Shown here in pieces: positions 8,010-17,029 of a stretch of 64,000 nt of DNA. This DNA comes from Lachnospiraceae bacterium (lineage in GTDB: Bacteria; Bacillota; Clostridia; Lachnospirales; Lachnospiraceae). A program made the position numbers and the translations under genes. Each line of letters opens with the position of its first letter. Position 1 is the first letter of the stretch. The notes under the pieces were generated by a model. The model saw only the letters and a program-made list of their open reading frames with translations. It was not told where the DNA came from and made no database searches. Location: assembly GCA_015057405.1 (NCBI GenBank), contig SVEK01000001.1, positions 141,203-205,202 of the forward strand. Reading direction: 5' to 3'.

Positions 8010-10739
8010 TTATCTGTTTCGCAATCTTGTACGAATTCTTCTTCCTATTGTTTCAATATCATTTCCGGGTATTTTATAATCAGCTTCCAACTTACAATCA
8101 TTACGGTTACCAACCATATCTGTTACGATTACGTGAATATCCATATTTTTTGCTGCATATTCCGTAAGATCAATATCCTGATAACGATATACTCCTCCAA
8201 TTTCGTATTCCGAAAAGATTGTTTCATCATTACAAGTTATAACAACACTATTAATACCCGAATGTTCGTCGACAATAATAACCTTTCCTTTTAACTTTTC
8301 TTTATCCCATCCACCGGTAACGGCAGTTGATATTATTGGAATGTCTACATCCAGATTAATATAAAGATTAGAAAAAAATCTGTTGCCTGCATAATCATAT
8401 ATTTCGGGTAAATACCTGTAACTGCCACTGGATAACTGATTAATATACACATCTGAAAACCTGAATTCTGCATTTTTGTCATCAACCTGATTGGTCTCAT
8501 ACGCATTAGGAAAAGAAATTGTACTGCATCCTCCGTCTACATCTTCTAATAAATTAAACCAAGTGCCCGAATAATCAAAACCGCTCAATGAGTCACTTAA
8601 CAATATAGGCTGTTTTAACATTGCTTTATTAACCCATTTTTCATTACTTTTATCACATCCTTCTAACGAATCCGGCAAAGTAATAAACGGTCGTATTTTA
8701 TCAATCCTAATTCCACTCTCATAAACGGCCTCATTACCGGCTCTGTCAATGGCCGTAATATCAATTGAATGTTCTCCGCTTTCTTCAATTCTGTACGTAC
8801 CCTTAATTGATTCATTCGTTTCCTGCTGACTCATAGCACCTGACATAATCTCACCATCACAATAAACACTACAATTATCTACACCGCTGTAATTATCTGT
8901 TGTGTTTACTGTAAAAAAAACGTCTGTGTTATACCACCAGTCAGCGTTACCTTTAGTTGAATACTTTATCTTGGGTTTAGTTTTATCCTTTAATATTGTA
9001 AACGTTCCCGGAGTTGAAGATACATATTTCCCACCGGAAATAACCTGAAAATTATATTGTCCGTCAGGCTTACCTTCAAGAAAAGAAGTTGGATCAACCG
9101 AATAAGAATACTCCCTTAAACCCGAAGTCAGAGTATGGCTCATAACACTTTTATTAACCAGCACAATTCTGTCTCCGTAGGGATTCTCATCTTCGTCAGA
9201 CATAACAGTAAAAGAAGCTATTTCCGAATTACCGCCATATACACGAGCCCAAACATTATGACAATTATACCCGTTACGTCCGGGAGTCATTCCCGTATTA
9301 ATAATATAGGCTCTTGGAACAAGAAAAGAAAAATGATTACTTATACTTTTATTACCCACATTATCAATGGCGATTATATAATAAGTATCGCTGCTTCCTG
9401 CATTAACACAAAAATCACCGCCTGATTCTACTACCGTTTGCCGAATGTTGTTATAATATTTTTCACATATCAGTTGATTACTACTATTATACATACTAAT
9501 ACTTCTAATACCTGAACCGATATCTGTAACCGTAAACGGAACATCCACTCTTCCAAATTCTTTGATATATGTATCCACATATATTTCCGGTGATACTCCA
9601 TCTGAAATAAATGACTTTTTTAATTTGGTTGCTTTAACTTTATCGCACATGTTATCTTTATCAGAATTATCTATAGGATAAATAGAATCGTAATATATTC
9701 TTGCCTCCGGAGTAACATCAATTGACTCTCCATCAGCAACAGTCACATATAATTTACCGCAGGAATTGTAATATGTAAGACTTTCGCTTCTTCCACTGGT
9801 TTTACTCTTATTATAATCAAAATATGATATTGGGCTTGTTTCGCTTCCGGATTCATAGAATTTGCCGGGCCTACAACCGGAAGAACTGCTTCCCTGAGAT
9901 ATATAAAATTTCTGAGAATTTCCCCAACCACTTATATTGTACATATTATAATTTGGATGAAAATATCTGTCGGCAGCAGTAGTATCTTTCATATATGCCT
10001 GCATATCAATACTTACCCAGCTGTTATTTTTTACATAATACTTGCCATCACAAGGATACACATTATCTGTATTCTCAACATCCATATAATTAATTCGTAT
10101 GTTATCATTGCAAGCATCAAACACAACATTCTTATTAAAAAAACTGTCAAGTTCCTCAGGATTAGCCCATTGCCTTGCATTTTTTATTCCTTTTAAAGTT
10201 CTATACATGTATGTATTATTTTCTGCTGTTATCTTCCTGTAATCATTAGATTCAGAAACTTTTCCACAGAGTACTTCTCCATTTGACACAATAGTCATAA
10301 TCGCATCGAAACGGTACCGATTACTGTTCTGATATATTTTATTCCATGTTATATTTTTATTGCCGTTAAACAATGAATTAAGTTTACTGTGTTTTACTCG
10401 TCTGAGCACATAAGTATACCCATTTTTCTTAACCTCTGATACATTTTTTACATATGTTCCGCCTAATTTAACTTCTACTGAATCTTCCTTTCCGTCTATC
10501 TCTATGGAAATCTTGTAGCCAATGGTTCTATACTTCACTGACGTTGTAGCAGTAGTTCCTCTGGAACAAAAATAAATGTAACCGTCGGACGAATTAAGCT
10601 TTGCTATATCAGAACTACTTTTACAAAACTTATCATAATAGGTATATGCATTGTCATATGTTCCTGCTTTAGAGTATCCCGGCATAACTATTAATGAAAT
10701 AAAACAAAGCATCAGCATTTTATGTATTACTTTCACCAT
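8010..10739 (-). CDS. Large secreted Ig-like repeat protein of the Tad locus
   Basis: About 909 residues, not a recognised named family. A signal peptide (basic start, hydrophobic core, cleavage near YSKAGTYD) is followed by a long region with no close match known to me. From about residue 370 there are repeated bacterial Ig-like units carrying the pattern DxTxPxI, then DxxSGI/V, then DxAGN (for example DNVGNKS, DRAGNEA, DYAGNRF, DMVGNRN). No sortase motif, lysine-rich anchor or C-terminal membrane segment is visible; the protein ends in a basic tail. It sits between cpaB and the prepilin peptidase. The GTG at 10748 overlaps the cpaB stop; the ATG at 10739 is taken as start. A role as pilus-associated adhesin or tip protein is inference from position and Ig architecture. 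Confidence 0.75.
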   Translation of the reverse strand: MVKVIHKMLMLCFISLIVMPGYSKAGTYDNAYTYYDKFCKSSSDIAKLNSSDGYIYFCSRGTTATTSVKYRTIGYKISIEIDGKEDSVEVKLGGTYVKNVSEVKKNGYTYVLRRVKHSKLNSLFNGNKNITWNKIYQNSNRYRFDAIMTIVSNGEVLCGKVSESNDYRKITAENNTYMYRTLKGIKNARQWANPEELDSFFNKNVVFDACNDNIRINYMDVENTDNVYPCDGKYYVKNNSWVSIDMQAYMKDTTAADRYFHPNYNMYNISGWGNSQKFYISQGSSSSGCRPGKFYESGSETSPISYFDYNKSKTSGRSESLTYYNSCGKLYVTVADGESIDVTPEARIYYDSIYPIDNSDKDNMCDKVKATKLKKSFISDGVSPEIYVDTYIKEFGRVDVPFTVTDIGSGIRSISMYNSSNQLICEKYYNNIRQTVVESGGDFCVNAGSSDTYYIIAIDNVGNKSISNHFSFLVPRAYIINTGMTPGRNGYNCHNVWARVYGGNSEIASFTVMSDEDENPYGDRIVLVNKSVMSHTLTSGLREYSYSVDPTSFLEGKPDGQYNFQVISGGKYVSSTPGTFTILKDKTKPKIKYSTKGNADWWYNTDVFFTVNTTDNYSGVDNCSVYCDGEIMSGAMSQQETNESIKGTYRIEESGEHSIDITAIDRAGNEAVYESGIRIDKIRPFITLPDSLEGCDKSNEKWVNKAMLKQPILLSDSLSGFDYSGTWFNLLEDVDGGCSTISFPNAYETNQVDDKNAEFRFSDVYINQLSSGSYRYLPEIYDYAGNRFFSNLYINLDVDIPIISTAVTGGWDKEKLKGKVIIVDEHSGINSVVITCNDETIFSEYEIGGVYRYQDIDLTEYAAKNMDIHVIVTDMVGNRNDCKLEADYKIPGNDIETIGRRIRTRLRNR

Positions 10740-10740
10740 T

Positions 10741-11352
10741 TTACTCACCCACTTTACATATTTTCATAATTCCTTTTGCCAACATCTCATTAAGACGCTG
10801 CTCCTCATCCTTTTCAACCATAACATTAATAAATGATGCAACATCCTCATCATCCGTTATCAAAGTTCCATCCGTATTGTAACAACCGGCTACGTATACA
10901 TTTCTAATAACATCAATACATTTGCCTGAAATCTGTTCTACCACCGAAATATCAATAATGTCTCCTTCACGTATTTTTCCGCAGACGATTTCTGAGATAT
11001 CTGCAGCTTTAATCCCCATAGTGACAGGACTTTTCATCTTATCAACAGAATACATTTTATCTTCTAAAAATCCCTGTTGTATAAGAGTGTTATTGTCGAG
11101 ATCTGCTATTACTTTTTTGTTAATAATACTCTTTCTGTCGCTTATAAGACTTTCAGATGCCATATCCTTATTTACCGCCTTCTTTTCAAATAAATCATCT
11201 ACATTATCAGCATCTATCACCGTTCCCTTTTTAATATATTGATTGGATATAAACACCTCGTATTTAGAACCCGTTTTGTTAAGTATAACAATTGTTAAAA
11301 TCGCAACAACAATAACAAAAGGTATTAATATTGTCTTCTTCTTTATTTTCAT
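10741..11352 (-). CDS. cpaB: CpaB/RcpC-like Flp pilus assembly protein (SAF domain)
   Basis: 203 residues: one N-terminal membrane anchor (about 7-25), then a SAF-type domain beginning VFISNQYIKKGTVIDADNV. Next comes the typical VTMGIKAADISEIVCGKIREGDIIDISVV segment seen in CpaB proteins, in which two SAF-like halves frame a periplasmic or wall-facing domain. In Gram-positive Tad systems CpaB-like proteins are thought to help assembly at the outer face of the membrane. It is separated by 14 bases from the pseudopilin-like gene upstream and overlaps the Ig-like gene downstream. Confidence 0.8.
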   Translation of the reverse strand: MKIKKKTILIPFVIVVAILTIVILNKTGSKYEVFISNQYIKKGTVIDADNVDDLFEKKAVNKDMASESLISDRKSIINKKVIADLDNNTLIQQGFLEDKMYSVDKMKSPVTMGIKAADISEIVCGKIREGDIIDISVVEQISGKCIDVIRNVYVAGCYNTDGTLITDDEDVASFINVMVEKDEEQRLNEMLAKGIMKICKVGE

Positions 11353-11366
11353 AACACCCTTCCCTT

Positions 11367-11915
11367 CTATCTGTTTTCAACAATATCTGCGCTGGAAATA
11401 ACATGAACATATTTATTAATCCCTGCAAATGAATGAACTTCCATACCAATATCAGCATAAACAGTACAATTATCAATCCGTTCTCCATTTGGCATAAGCG
11501 GGGTCGCATTAATAACCCCTGAACTATAGCTGTAATTTGATCCGTCTTTGTAATCATGCATCTCAATCATGTCACCGGAAATATTGTATACAATAAATCT
11601 GTGAACTGTTATTTTGTCATATATTTCTCCTTCCGGCACAGTAAAATCATCTTCAAGTTTCATGTTTTGCATAAGTGTATCAAAAAAATTATCTTTAGCA
11701 TTTTGATAATTAATCTCAACCCTTGCTTCATTCTCATACACAGATAAATCAGCACAGGCAGCAGCCAGACACGCACTATCGAGATTATCCTTCACCGAAT
11801 ACTGATACTGCTTAATCTCCTTATACGAAATAATATACATAAGAACTATCCCGGCAAGAGAAATCAACATAATTGCACTTAAATATTCAATACCGCCTTT
11901 ACATTTATCCTCCAT
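11367..11915 (-). CDS. TadE-like pseudopilin
   Basis: 182 residues. A short basic leader (MEDKCKGG) is followed by IEYLSAIMLISLAGIVLMYI, a hydrophobic helix preceded by Gly-Gly and an early glutamate as in TadE-type type IV pseudopilins. A polar C-terminal domain with no known motif follows. Expected to be processed by the prepilin peptidase and to seed or cap the fibre. A run of Gs about 7 bases before the ATG serves as ribosome site. It is the first gene after the tandem repeat array, so its transcript passes through those hairpins. Confidence 0.65.
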   Translation of the reverse strand: MEDKCKGGIEYLSAIMLISLAGIVLMYIISYKEIKQYQYSVKDNLDSACLAAACADLSVYENEARVEINYQNAKDNFFDTLMQNMKLEDDFTVPEGEIYDKITVHRFIVYNISGDMIEMHDYKDGSNYSYSSGVINATPLMPNGERIDNCTVYADIGMEVHSFAGINKYVHVISSADIVENR

Positions 11916-11941
11916 CCAATCCCCCCATAAATCGTTAAAAA

Positions 11942-12342
11942 ATCATCTCATTCATATGACATGACTCTTTGTTCTCGTCGGTACTTAACAAGCGTTTTTT
12001 TCTTGTTTATGTACCGTTACGTAGAACAAAAAACGAAAGTTGTAAATGACATCATTTTCCTTTTTTTCAGTGCATCATCATCTCATTCATATGACATGAC
12101 TCTTTGTTCTCGTCGGTACTTAACAAGCGTCTTTTTGCTTGTTTATGTACCGTTACGTAGAACAAAAAACGAAAGTTGCAAATGACATCATTTCCCTTTT
12201 TTCAGTGCATCATCATCTCATTCATATGACATGACTCTTTGTTCTCGTCGGTACTTAACAAGCGTCTTTTTGCTTGTTTATGTACCGTTACGCAGAACAA
12301 AAAACGAAAGTGTGTCATGACATAGAATGAGATGATGATGCA
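11942..12342. repeat. Three-copy 135-bp tandem foldback repeat array
   Basis: Three copies with a period of exactly 135 bases (equivalent points at 11963, 12098 and 12233). Each has nested arms GTTCT/AGAAC, CGGTAC/GTACCG and AACAAGC/GCTTGTT around a T-rich loop. Copy 3 (12206-12342) is a nearly complete palindrome: its outer arms TGCATCATCATCTCATTC (12206-12223) and the exact reverse complement at 12325-12342 close the whole unit. Copies 1 and 2 instead end in a shared AAATGACATCATTT-containing segment leading into the next copy, and copy 1 has a decayed left end. The array fills the gap between two Tad genes, starting 27 bases from one start codon and ending 3 bases from the other's stop. 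It resembles a MITE or a large stem-loop repeat family; it encodes no plausible protein. Confidence 0.9.
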
Positions 12343-12345
12343 CCC

Positions 12346-12765
12346 TCAATTCTTTGCAGTCGACTTACGCACAATACTAATATCCGTCATTCTTTTGTTC
12401 GCCTGCATTCCCAAAACATCAGTAATCTCAAATTCAGTAACCGGAGCTTTTGCATTAATTACAAGAACTATCTCATTGCCATAACCAACATCCTGAATCG
12501 TACTTCCGGTCAGATTAATATTTTCAACCCCTATTTCCTGCAAATCATTAATAAGCATATTACAGTTATAATTATCAAGATATCCTATTGATTCCATCTT
12601 TAACATATATTCCCTTGCAACAAAAGAAGCCTGTTCCCTAACATCCATGTCTTTCATAAATCCAAAAAACATCAACGCAAGTACGGTTATTGCCGAAATT
12701 CCCAAAAGTATCGGAAACATCTTAAATATACTTCCTTCTTTTCTCGTCTTAAAAAAACAGGACAT
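12346..12765 (-). CDS. Tad-locus pseudopilin-like protein (DUF4320-like)
   Basis: 139 residues: basic N-terminus (KTRKEGS), one hydrophobic helix at about 17-36, then VREQASFVAREYMLKMESIGYLD and a small polar domain. This resembles the DUF4320/TadE-type small proteins that accompany Flp pilins in clostridial Tad loci, where they are presumed minor pilins. An AAGGAG site stands 9 bases before the ATG. It is 13 bases downstream of the pilin gene, and its stop is followed within 3 bases by the tandem repeat array. Assignment to an exact family is uncertain. Confidence 0.6.
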   Translation of the reverse strand: MSCFFKTRKEGSIFKMFPILLGISAITVLALMFFGFMKDMDVREQASFVAREYMLKMESIGYLDNYNCNMLINDLQEIGVENINLTGSTIQDVGYGNEIVLVINAKAPVTEFEITDVLGMQANKRMTDISIVRKSTAKN

Positions 12766-12778
12766 AGCATATCACTCC

Positions 12779-13000
12779 TTAAAAACTACCAAACAAAGAA
12801 GTAATCTTTCCTGAAAATGTAGCCCCTACAGTTTCTATAACACCTTGTAATTCATCTCTGAACACTACTGCCAGAACAACTGCTATGGCACCCAGTGCAA
12901 ATTCCATAATTACTTCTTTACCGCCACATTTTTTCTCAGTCATGTTAACTACATCACTTTCGCATCTACTTATACATGTATTTATAAATTTTTTTATCAT
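12779..13000 (-). CDS. Small Flp-like pilin candidate
   Basis: 73 residues, the size class of Flp major pilins. A 30-residue basic leader ends in KKCGGKEVIME, followed by a strongly hydrophobic helix (FALGAIAVVLAVVF) and a short C-terminal tail. Position between tadC and pseudopilin-like genes supports a pilin role. The processing motif is not canonical: after the second Gly the glutamate falls at +6 rather than +5. A strong GGAGG nine bases upstream fixes the ATG at 13000, so the long leader is real. It could alternatively be a small membrane subunit of the assembly platform. Confidence 0.6.
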   Translation of the reverse strand: MIKKFINTCISRCESDVVNMTEKKCGGKEVIMEFALGAIAVVLAVVFRDELQGVIETVGATFSGKITSLFGSF

Positions 13001-13022
13001 ATTAAATTACCTCCAAAAAGTA

Positions 13023-13682
13023 CTAAAACACTAACATTTGCATTATTTCGTTTCCCATGGAATACACTCCGATTCCGAGTATTCCAATAAATATCATAAG
13101 TTCCAATATTTCTATTTTTCTCTCTAATTTCCCTTCCCCTTTTACCGCAAGGGTATGGCGTACCTGTTGTATCTGCTCGCTCATATCATCAAGAATCTGA
13201 ACAGTCTTTCCTGTTGTCTGCGCCTGACTTAGGATTATACACAGCACATCAATATGTCTGTTTGAAAATTTCATCCTGAAATTTTCCACCTCATCCTCAA
13301 GGGAAGACTGGGCACTTATTCCGTTACATAATTCAAGTAATGCCGACTTAAGGCGGGGATTTTTAACCGTAAGATAACAATCTGTGAGAGAATCCTGAAT
13401 AAACACGCCTGCCCTTGCCTGTATTTTCATAATGTCATAAATACCTGATATGTCAGAGAGCATCGCATCATTATCTGAATTATTAGATATGTAAATCAGA
13501 ATTTTGGGAATAAAAGAACCTAAAACTGCCAATACCGGAACACACATTATATTAATCTTAATACCAACAAGCCCGACTAACAGCCCCATCATAACTCGAA
13601 TAACATAGTACGCTGTCGGTGTTACATTAGGAAACATATAATTTACACCATATCTTTTCAAATATGCTTCAGTTTTTTCCAC
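13023..13682 (-). CDS. tadC: TadC-type inner-membrane platform protein
   Basis: About 219 residues of the type II secretion F family, which forms the membrane platform moved by the CpaF ATPase. Two hydrophobic segments near the start and one near the C-terminus (about 190-210) flank a cytosolic domain containing AGVFIQDSL and LSQAQTTGKTVQILDDMSEQ, a typical TadC stretch. The start is taken as GTG at 13682 because GGAGG lies 8 bases before it, directly across the tadB stop; an in-frame TTG at 13706 has no site. Tightly coupled with tadB. Confidence 0.85.
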   Translation of the reverse strand: MEKTEAYLKRYGVNYMFPNVTPTAYYVIRVMMGLLVGLVGIKINIMCVPVLAVLGSFIPKILIYISNNSDNDAMLSDISGIYDIMKIQARAGVFIQDSLTDCYLTVKNPRLKSALLELCNGISAQSSLEDEVENFRMKFSNRHIDVLCIILSQAQTTGKTVQILDDMSEQIQQVRHTLAVKGEGKLERKIEILELMIFIGILGIGVYSMGNEIMQMLVF

Positions 13683-13686
13683 ATGG

Positions 13687-14583
13687 TTAACCTCCGTTTT
13701 TATCAAATAAAATCATCATTACAATACATATAATTATCACTACACCACAATAGAATAAAAGACAGTTCCCAATAAATGAATCTGTAAGAAGCGTCCACAT
13801 ATCCGACGATATTCTGTCAAATAGCATAAGAATGGCTGCGGCACTGATAAGTAAAATAATTACCTCGGTTCTTCCGTTTGCAATAATAGCTTTTCTTTCT
13901 GATTTTGTACTCAGATAATTAGACATACTCGCACGACAATCTCTTATCACTTCCCCATAATCAGAATCATATCTTGAACATACTTCTATATTACGTAAAA
14001 GTTCACGGCATTTATCATGCTCCACTCTTGACTCTAACTTTTCAAAAGCATGTCTGGTATCTCCGCTCATTTTTGCGTCGTTACAAAAATCCCGCAGAAG
14101 ACTTTTTAATGGCTCATCAATATAAATAACCGTTCTTCTGATTATTTGAACAATATCATCCTCAGACTTATTAAAGTTTTCTATAAGATTAAGAAAAGTC
14201 ATAATGTTTCGCTCTAAAGCATTGTAATACACTCCGGAAAGAATATAGATAATCAGAAATGCCAGAACCGGAATTAATAAACAACCAATAAAGGCCAGAT
14301 ACCACATTGAAGAAAAATAAAATATAATTATTCCTACAGCAACTGTAATTACACCAACATAATAAATATACAACTCAGCTGTAATTCCCTGAATCACCTT
14401 TATTGCCCCACTATATTCCAACATTTTATCCAATCGATATAACAATGATTTTTTTTCTCTGTTACCTACTAACTGCTTTAATTCATTCTCCTTCTCGATA
14501 CGCCTGTTATATCTTTCATCAAGCCACTTTATTACATTTACTTTATATTCTTCACCTGATGTTTTATTAAAAAATCCGCTCAT
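13687..14583 (-). CDS. tadB: TadB-type inner-membrane platform protein
   Basis: 298 residues, partner of TadC. Paired hydrophobic segments at about 80-125, a cytosolic T2SF-like helical domain with YIDEPLKSLLRDFCNDAKMSGDTRHAFEKLE, and two C-terminal membrane helices (about 225-245 and 270-292). Overlaps the end of cpaF by 17 bases. The first 60 residues are polar and basic, unlike the hydrophobic start of many TadB proteins. Confidence 0.82.
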   Translation of the reverse strand: MSGFFNKTSGEEYKVNVIKWLDERYNRRIEKENELKQLVGNREKKSLLYRLDKMLEYSGAIKVIQGITAELYIYYVGVITVAVGIIIFYFSSMWYLAFIGCLLIPVLAFLIIYILSGVYYNALERNIMTFLNLIENFNKSEDDIVQIIRRTVIYIDEPLKSLLRDFCNDAKMSGDTRHAFEKLESRVEHDKCRELLRNIEVCSRYDSDYGEVIRDCRASMSNYLSTKSERKAIIANGRTEVIILLISAAAILMLFDRISSDMWTLLTDSFIGNCLLFYCGVVIIICIVMMILFDKNGG

Positions 14584-15667
14584 ATATCAGCTCACCATCC
14601 TTGAATCCTACTACTTCCGATATTTCTTCTATTTTAAAATCTTTAAGAAATACAACTGTCTTCATACACTTGAGCATATTTAGTATATCCGGCAGTGCAT
14701 AATCGCTTTCATATCTGACATAGTCTGCAAGCTTATTAATCGCCTCCGTACTGCTCACACCATGAACTGAAGTCCAGCATTTATGACCTGTATAACCTGC
14801 ATTTAGAAGATATAAAGCTTCACCACCCTTAATCTCACCTATAATAAAATAATCAATATCGGTAAGAAGACCATTACGTCCAAGATCTTTAAGATCATAA
14901 TGAACCTTTCCTTCCCCATGGGTCGTAACAATATGTTGAAACATAAGCTCGGGATGAGTATGACTAAACAACTCTTCATTTTCCTGAATAACAAGGCCAC
15001 TGTAATCATGCGGTATATATTCAAGCAATACATTCATTAGAGTCGTTTTACCGCTGGCTCCTTTACCTGTAAAAATAATACCACTTGAAACCACAGCCTC
15101 ATTAATAAGATATTTAGCCATTTCATCAGTCAGCATTCCCATATCTACAAGTTGCTGCATGGTCAATTTTTTCTTAGGAATTTTACGAATATGAAGATAA
15201 GGTACATCCGCTGAATTAACAAAATCCGTTGCAATATTAAATCTTAAGATAAAATTCGCATTACTGTCCTTATCAGTAAAGGACTGAATGGCATTGACAT
15301 CCGAGAGATTAGTCTTATTTTTAACAGCCACCATTGAAATAAACCGTCTGTAATCGGCCTTTCCCTGAAATGATATATCTGTGTTCATACGTTTACCTTT
15401 TCTCTTAATACGAACTTTATTGGCACCAAGCACTTTAATATCAGATATATCCTTGTCATTAATCGCTTCCTCAAGCACATAATATCCCCATATAAACTTA
15501 GTAAAATGATTAATCACCAATTCAGAAGATTCCCTATCTATCCCTCTTTGATAAAGATACTTTCTTGCGGCATCAATAAGACATTCCTTGTCCTTAACAC
15601 CCCGTTGTACCTGTAACAACGTCTGTCTTTCAATATGAATGAAATAATTAATAAGCTCATCGAGCAT
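14567..15667 (-). CDS. cpaF: Tad pilus assembly ATPase (CpaF/TadA)
   Basis: 366-residue secretion ATPase of the VirB11/GspE superfamily that powers pilus assembly from the cytosolic face. Walker A GKGASGKTT lies near residues 202-210, Walker B is in DYFIIGEIKGGEA, and the His-box region is HKCWTSVHGVSSTEA. A CpaF-type N-terminal domain (about 50-180) precedes them. GCAGGAG lies 9 bases before the ATG. First gene of the operon. No TadZ/CpaE-like ATPase or CpaC-type secretin is present, the latter as expected without an outer membrane. Confidence 0.92.
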   Translation of the reverse strand: MLDELINYFIHIERQTLLQVQRGVKDKECLIDAARKYLYQRGIDRESSELVINHFTKFIWGYYVLEEAINDKDISDIKVLGANKVRIKRKGKRMNTDISFQGKADYRRFISMVAVKNKTNLSDVNAIQSFTDKDSNANFILRFNIATDFVNSADVPYLHIRKIPKKKLTMQQLVDMGMLTDEMAKYLINEAVVSSGIIFTGKGASGKTTLMNVLLEYIPHDYSGLVIQENEELFSHTHPELMFQHIVTTHGEGKVHYDLKDLGRNGLLTDIDYFIIGEIKGGEALYLLNAGYTGHKCWTSVHGVSSTEAINKLADYVRYESDYALPDILNMLKCMKTVVFLKDFKIEEISEVVGFKDGELIYERIF

Positions 15668-15822
15668 AACATCAAGCTCCTGCTTATCCTGTAAAATGAT
15701 ACACCCCTCCCCGCAATTATTTAATTAACTCTACTATCTTTGAAATAAAATTGAATTAACCCGATGCGTATAAACGCAAAATCTGAATTAAAGAAATACA
15801 GATAAATCTATGAATGTGAAAA

Positions 15823-15850
15823 ACAGTGTAACACAAAAATGTTACACTGT
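15823..15850 (-). terminator. Rho-independent terminator after the polysaccharide locus
   Basis: A perfect 11-bp hairpin with arms ACAGTGTAACA (15823-15833) and its complement (15840-15850), loop of six, followed on the minus strand by TTTTT. It ends transcription of the glycosyltransferase gene at 15877 and separates it from the Tad operon. The remaining 150 bases up to cpaF must hold the Tad promoter, but no convincing -35/-10 pair was found there. Confidence 0.85.
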
Positions 15851-15876
15851 CAATATATGTTTACATAAATTATCTT

Positions 15877-16668
15877 TCACGAATTCAAATTATTAGAATC
15901 TTCACTTTTTTTATAAAACGAATTTAATAATCTTGCAATAGGTGCAGGCCAGAATTTTCTGAATATTATATAATTCTCTTCCTGACGCGCGCTATCAAGT
16001 ATTATTTTGCTGGTTTCAGAATCTTCGTGTATTCTGTGTCCCATCAATGGTTTGTGACAATACACAAAAGCTCCTTTTAATTTTGAAAGTTTTTCCCATG
16101 CTTCCCAATCTTCTACCGACCTAAAACCATGGGCAAATATTACATCCGGACAATTATTTCTTACGAATGTAACAGACGGACAACAAATAGCGCATCCTAA
16201 CGACAGAATTCTTCTTCTGACGAATCTGCTGTTATGAAATAATTTAATTCTAAGAGGCAACAACATAAGCTTCTTTACTTTTAATAACTTATTATCAAAA
16301 ACTTTTTGACCATTTCTCACCTCATAATAATCTGTGAAAAATATTATTGGTTTCTTAGCTTTTTGCATCATAAGCTCGAGATTCTCAACATAAACATCCG
16401 AATAAACATCATCCTGATGTGCTATTGTAACGTATTCAGTGTCAGCCTTTGAATATGCAAAATTCCAATCTTGGGTAATTCCAGACTCCCCGGTGTTAAC
16501 GTACATTGTGATACTGTATTTGTTGCATAATCCTTCTATATAATCATTCGGAGTCGATGTGGCAAGAATAATATTGGTTTTTACCGTCTGATTAATCAAT
16601 GAAACTATACACTCCTCAAGATATTCGCTCTCCTTATATGCACAAATTGCAAACGTATGAGATATCAT
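15877..16668 (-). CDS. Family 2 glycosyltransferase
   Basis: 263 residues. A GT-A fold is indicated by HTFAICAYKESEYLEECIVSLINQT at the start, by TQDWNFAYSKADTEYVTIAHQDDVYS with the DD metal-binding motif near residue 85, and by FRSVEDWEAWEKL later. The second half is basic (RIKLFHNSRFVRRRI) and may contact membrane or lipid carrier. Donor and acceptor cannot be told. Last gene of the polysaccharide locus, four bases from the DUF2304 gene. Confidence 0.8.
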   Translation of the reverse strand: MISHTFAICAYKESEYLEECIVSLINQTVKTNIILATSTPNDYIEGLCNKYSITMYVNTGESGITQDWNFAYSKADTEYVTIAHQDDVYSDVYVENLELMMQKAKKPIIFFTDYYEVRNGQKVFDNKLLKVKKLMLLPLRIKLFHNSRFVRRRILSLGCAICCPSVTFVRNNCPDVIFAHGFRSVEDWEAWEKLSKLKGAFVYCHKPLMGHRIHEDSETSKIILDSARQEENYIIFRKFWPAPIARLLNSFYKKSEDSNNLNS

Positions 16669-16671
16669 GAT

Positions 16672-17028
16672 TTATTCCTCTTTCTCTTTTAATTGCTCAA
16701 TTTCTTTCTCAAGCAGGGCAATTTTTTGCGCCATCGCCCTAATATTATCTGACATCTTTGATATAGCAACGGTTAAAGTATATATAATAATAACTAATAA
16801 AACATATCCAACTAAAAACAACATATTAGAAGGAGTTGCAATGCCTACTGCATTAGATATTCCTGTAATAATTGCAGGAAAAATATCTATAACAATAAGT
16901 GAAATAACGAGCACAAACCATGCCAAAGTATATTTAAGATCCAGTTTTCTTTTCTTTACCTGTACAAATAATAATGCCAATGAAATCAGTAGCAAAACAA
17001 GAACAACTACTTGTATTTTAAGACTCAT
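16672..17028 (-). CDS. DUF2304 family membrane protein
   Basis: 118 residues: three hydrophobic segments (about 5-24, 35-55, 70-90) and a C-terminal charged coil (KIALLEKEIEQLKEKEE). The pattern with KRKLDLKYTLAWFVLVISL matches DUF2304, small proteins found next to DPM1-like glycosyltransferases in surface glycan loci. Here the DPM1-like gene is immediately upstream with one base between, so the two probably act as a pair, for example in making or flipping a lipid-phosphate sugar (inference from co-occurrence). Confidence 0.82.
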   Translation of the reverse strand: MSLKIQVVVLVLLLISLALLFVQVKKRKLDLKYTLAWFVLVISLIVIDIFPAIITGISNAVGIATPSNMLFLVGYVLLVIIIYTLTVAISKMSDNIRAMAQKIALLEKEIEQLKEKEE

Positions 17029-17029
17029 A

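Noticed and set aside
11961..12185. 74-codon open frame on the plus strand across the repeat array
   Set aside because: It simply translates the tandem repeat twice, has no ribosome site and runs against the operon; better explained as repeat DNA.
15668..15822. Consensus promoter for the Tad operon
   Set aside because: Several AT-rich partial matches exist but none pairs a good -35 with a good -10 at 16-18 bases.
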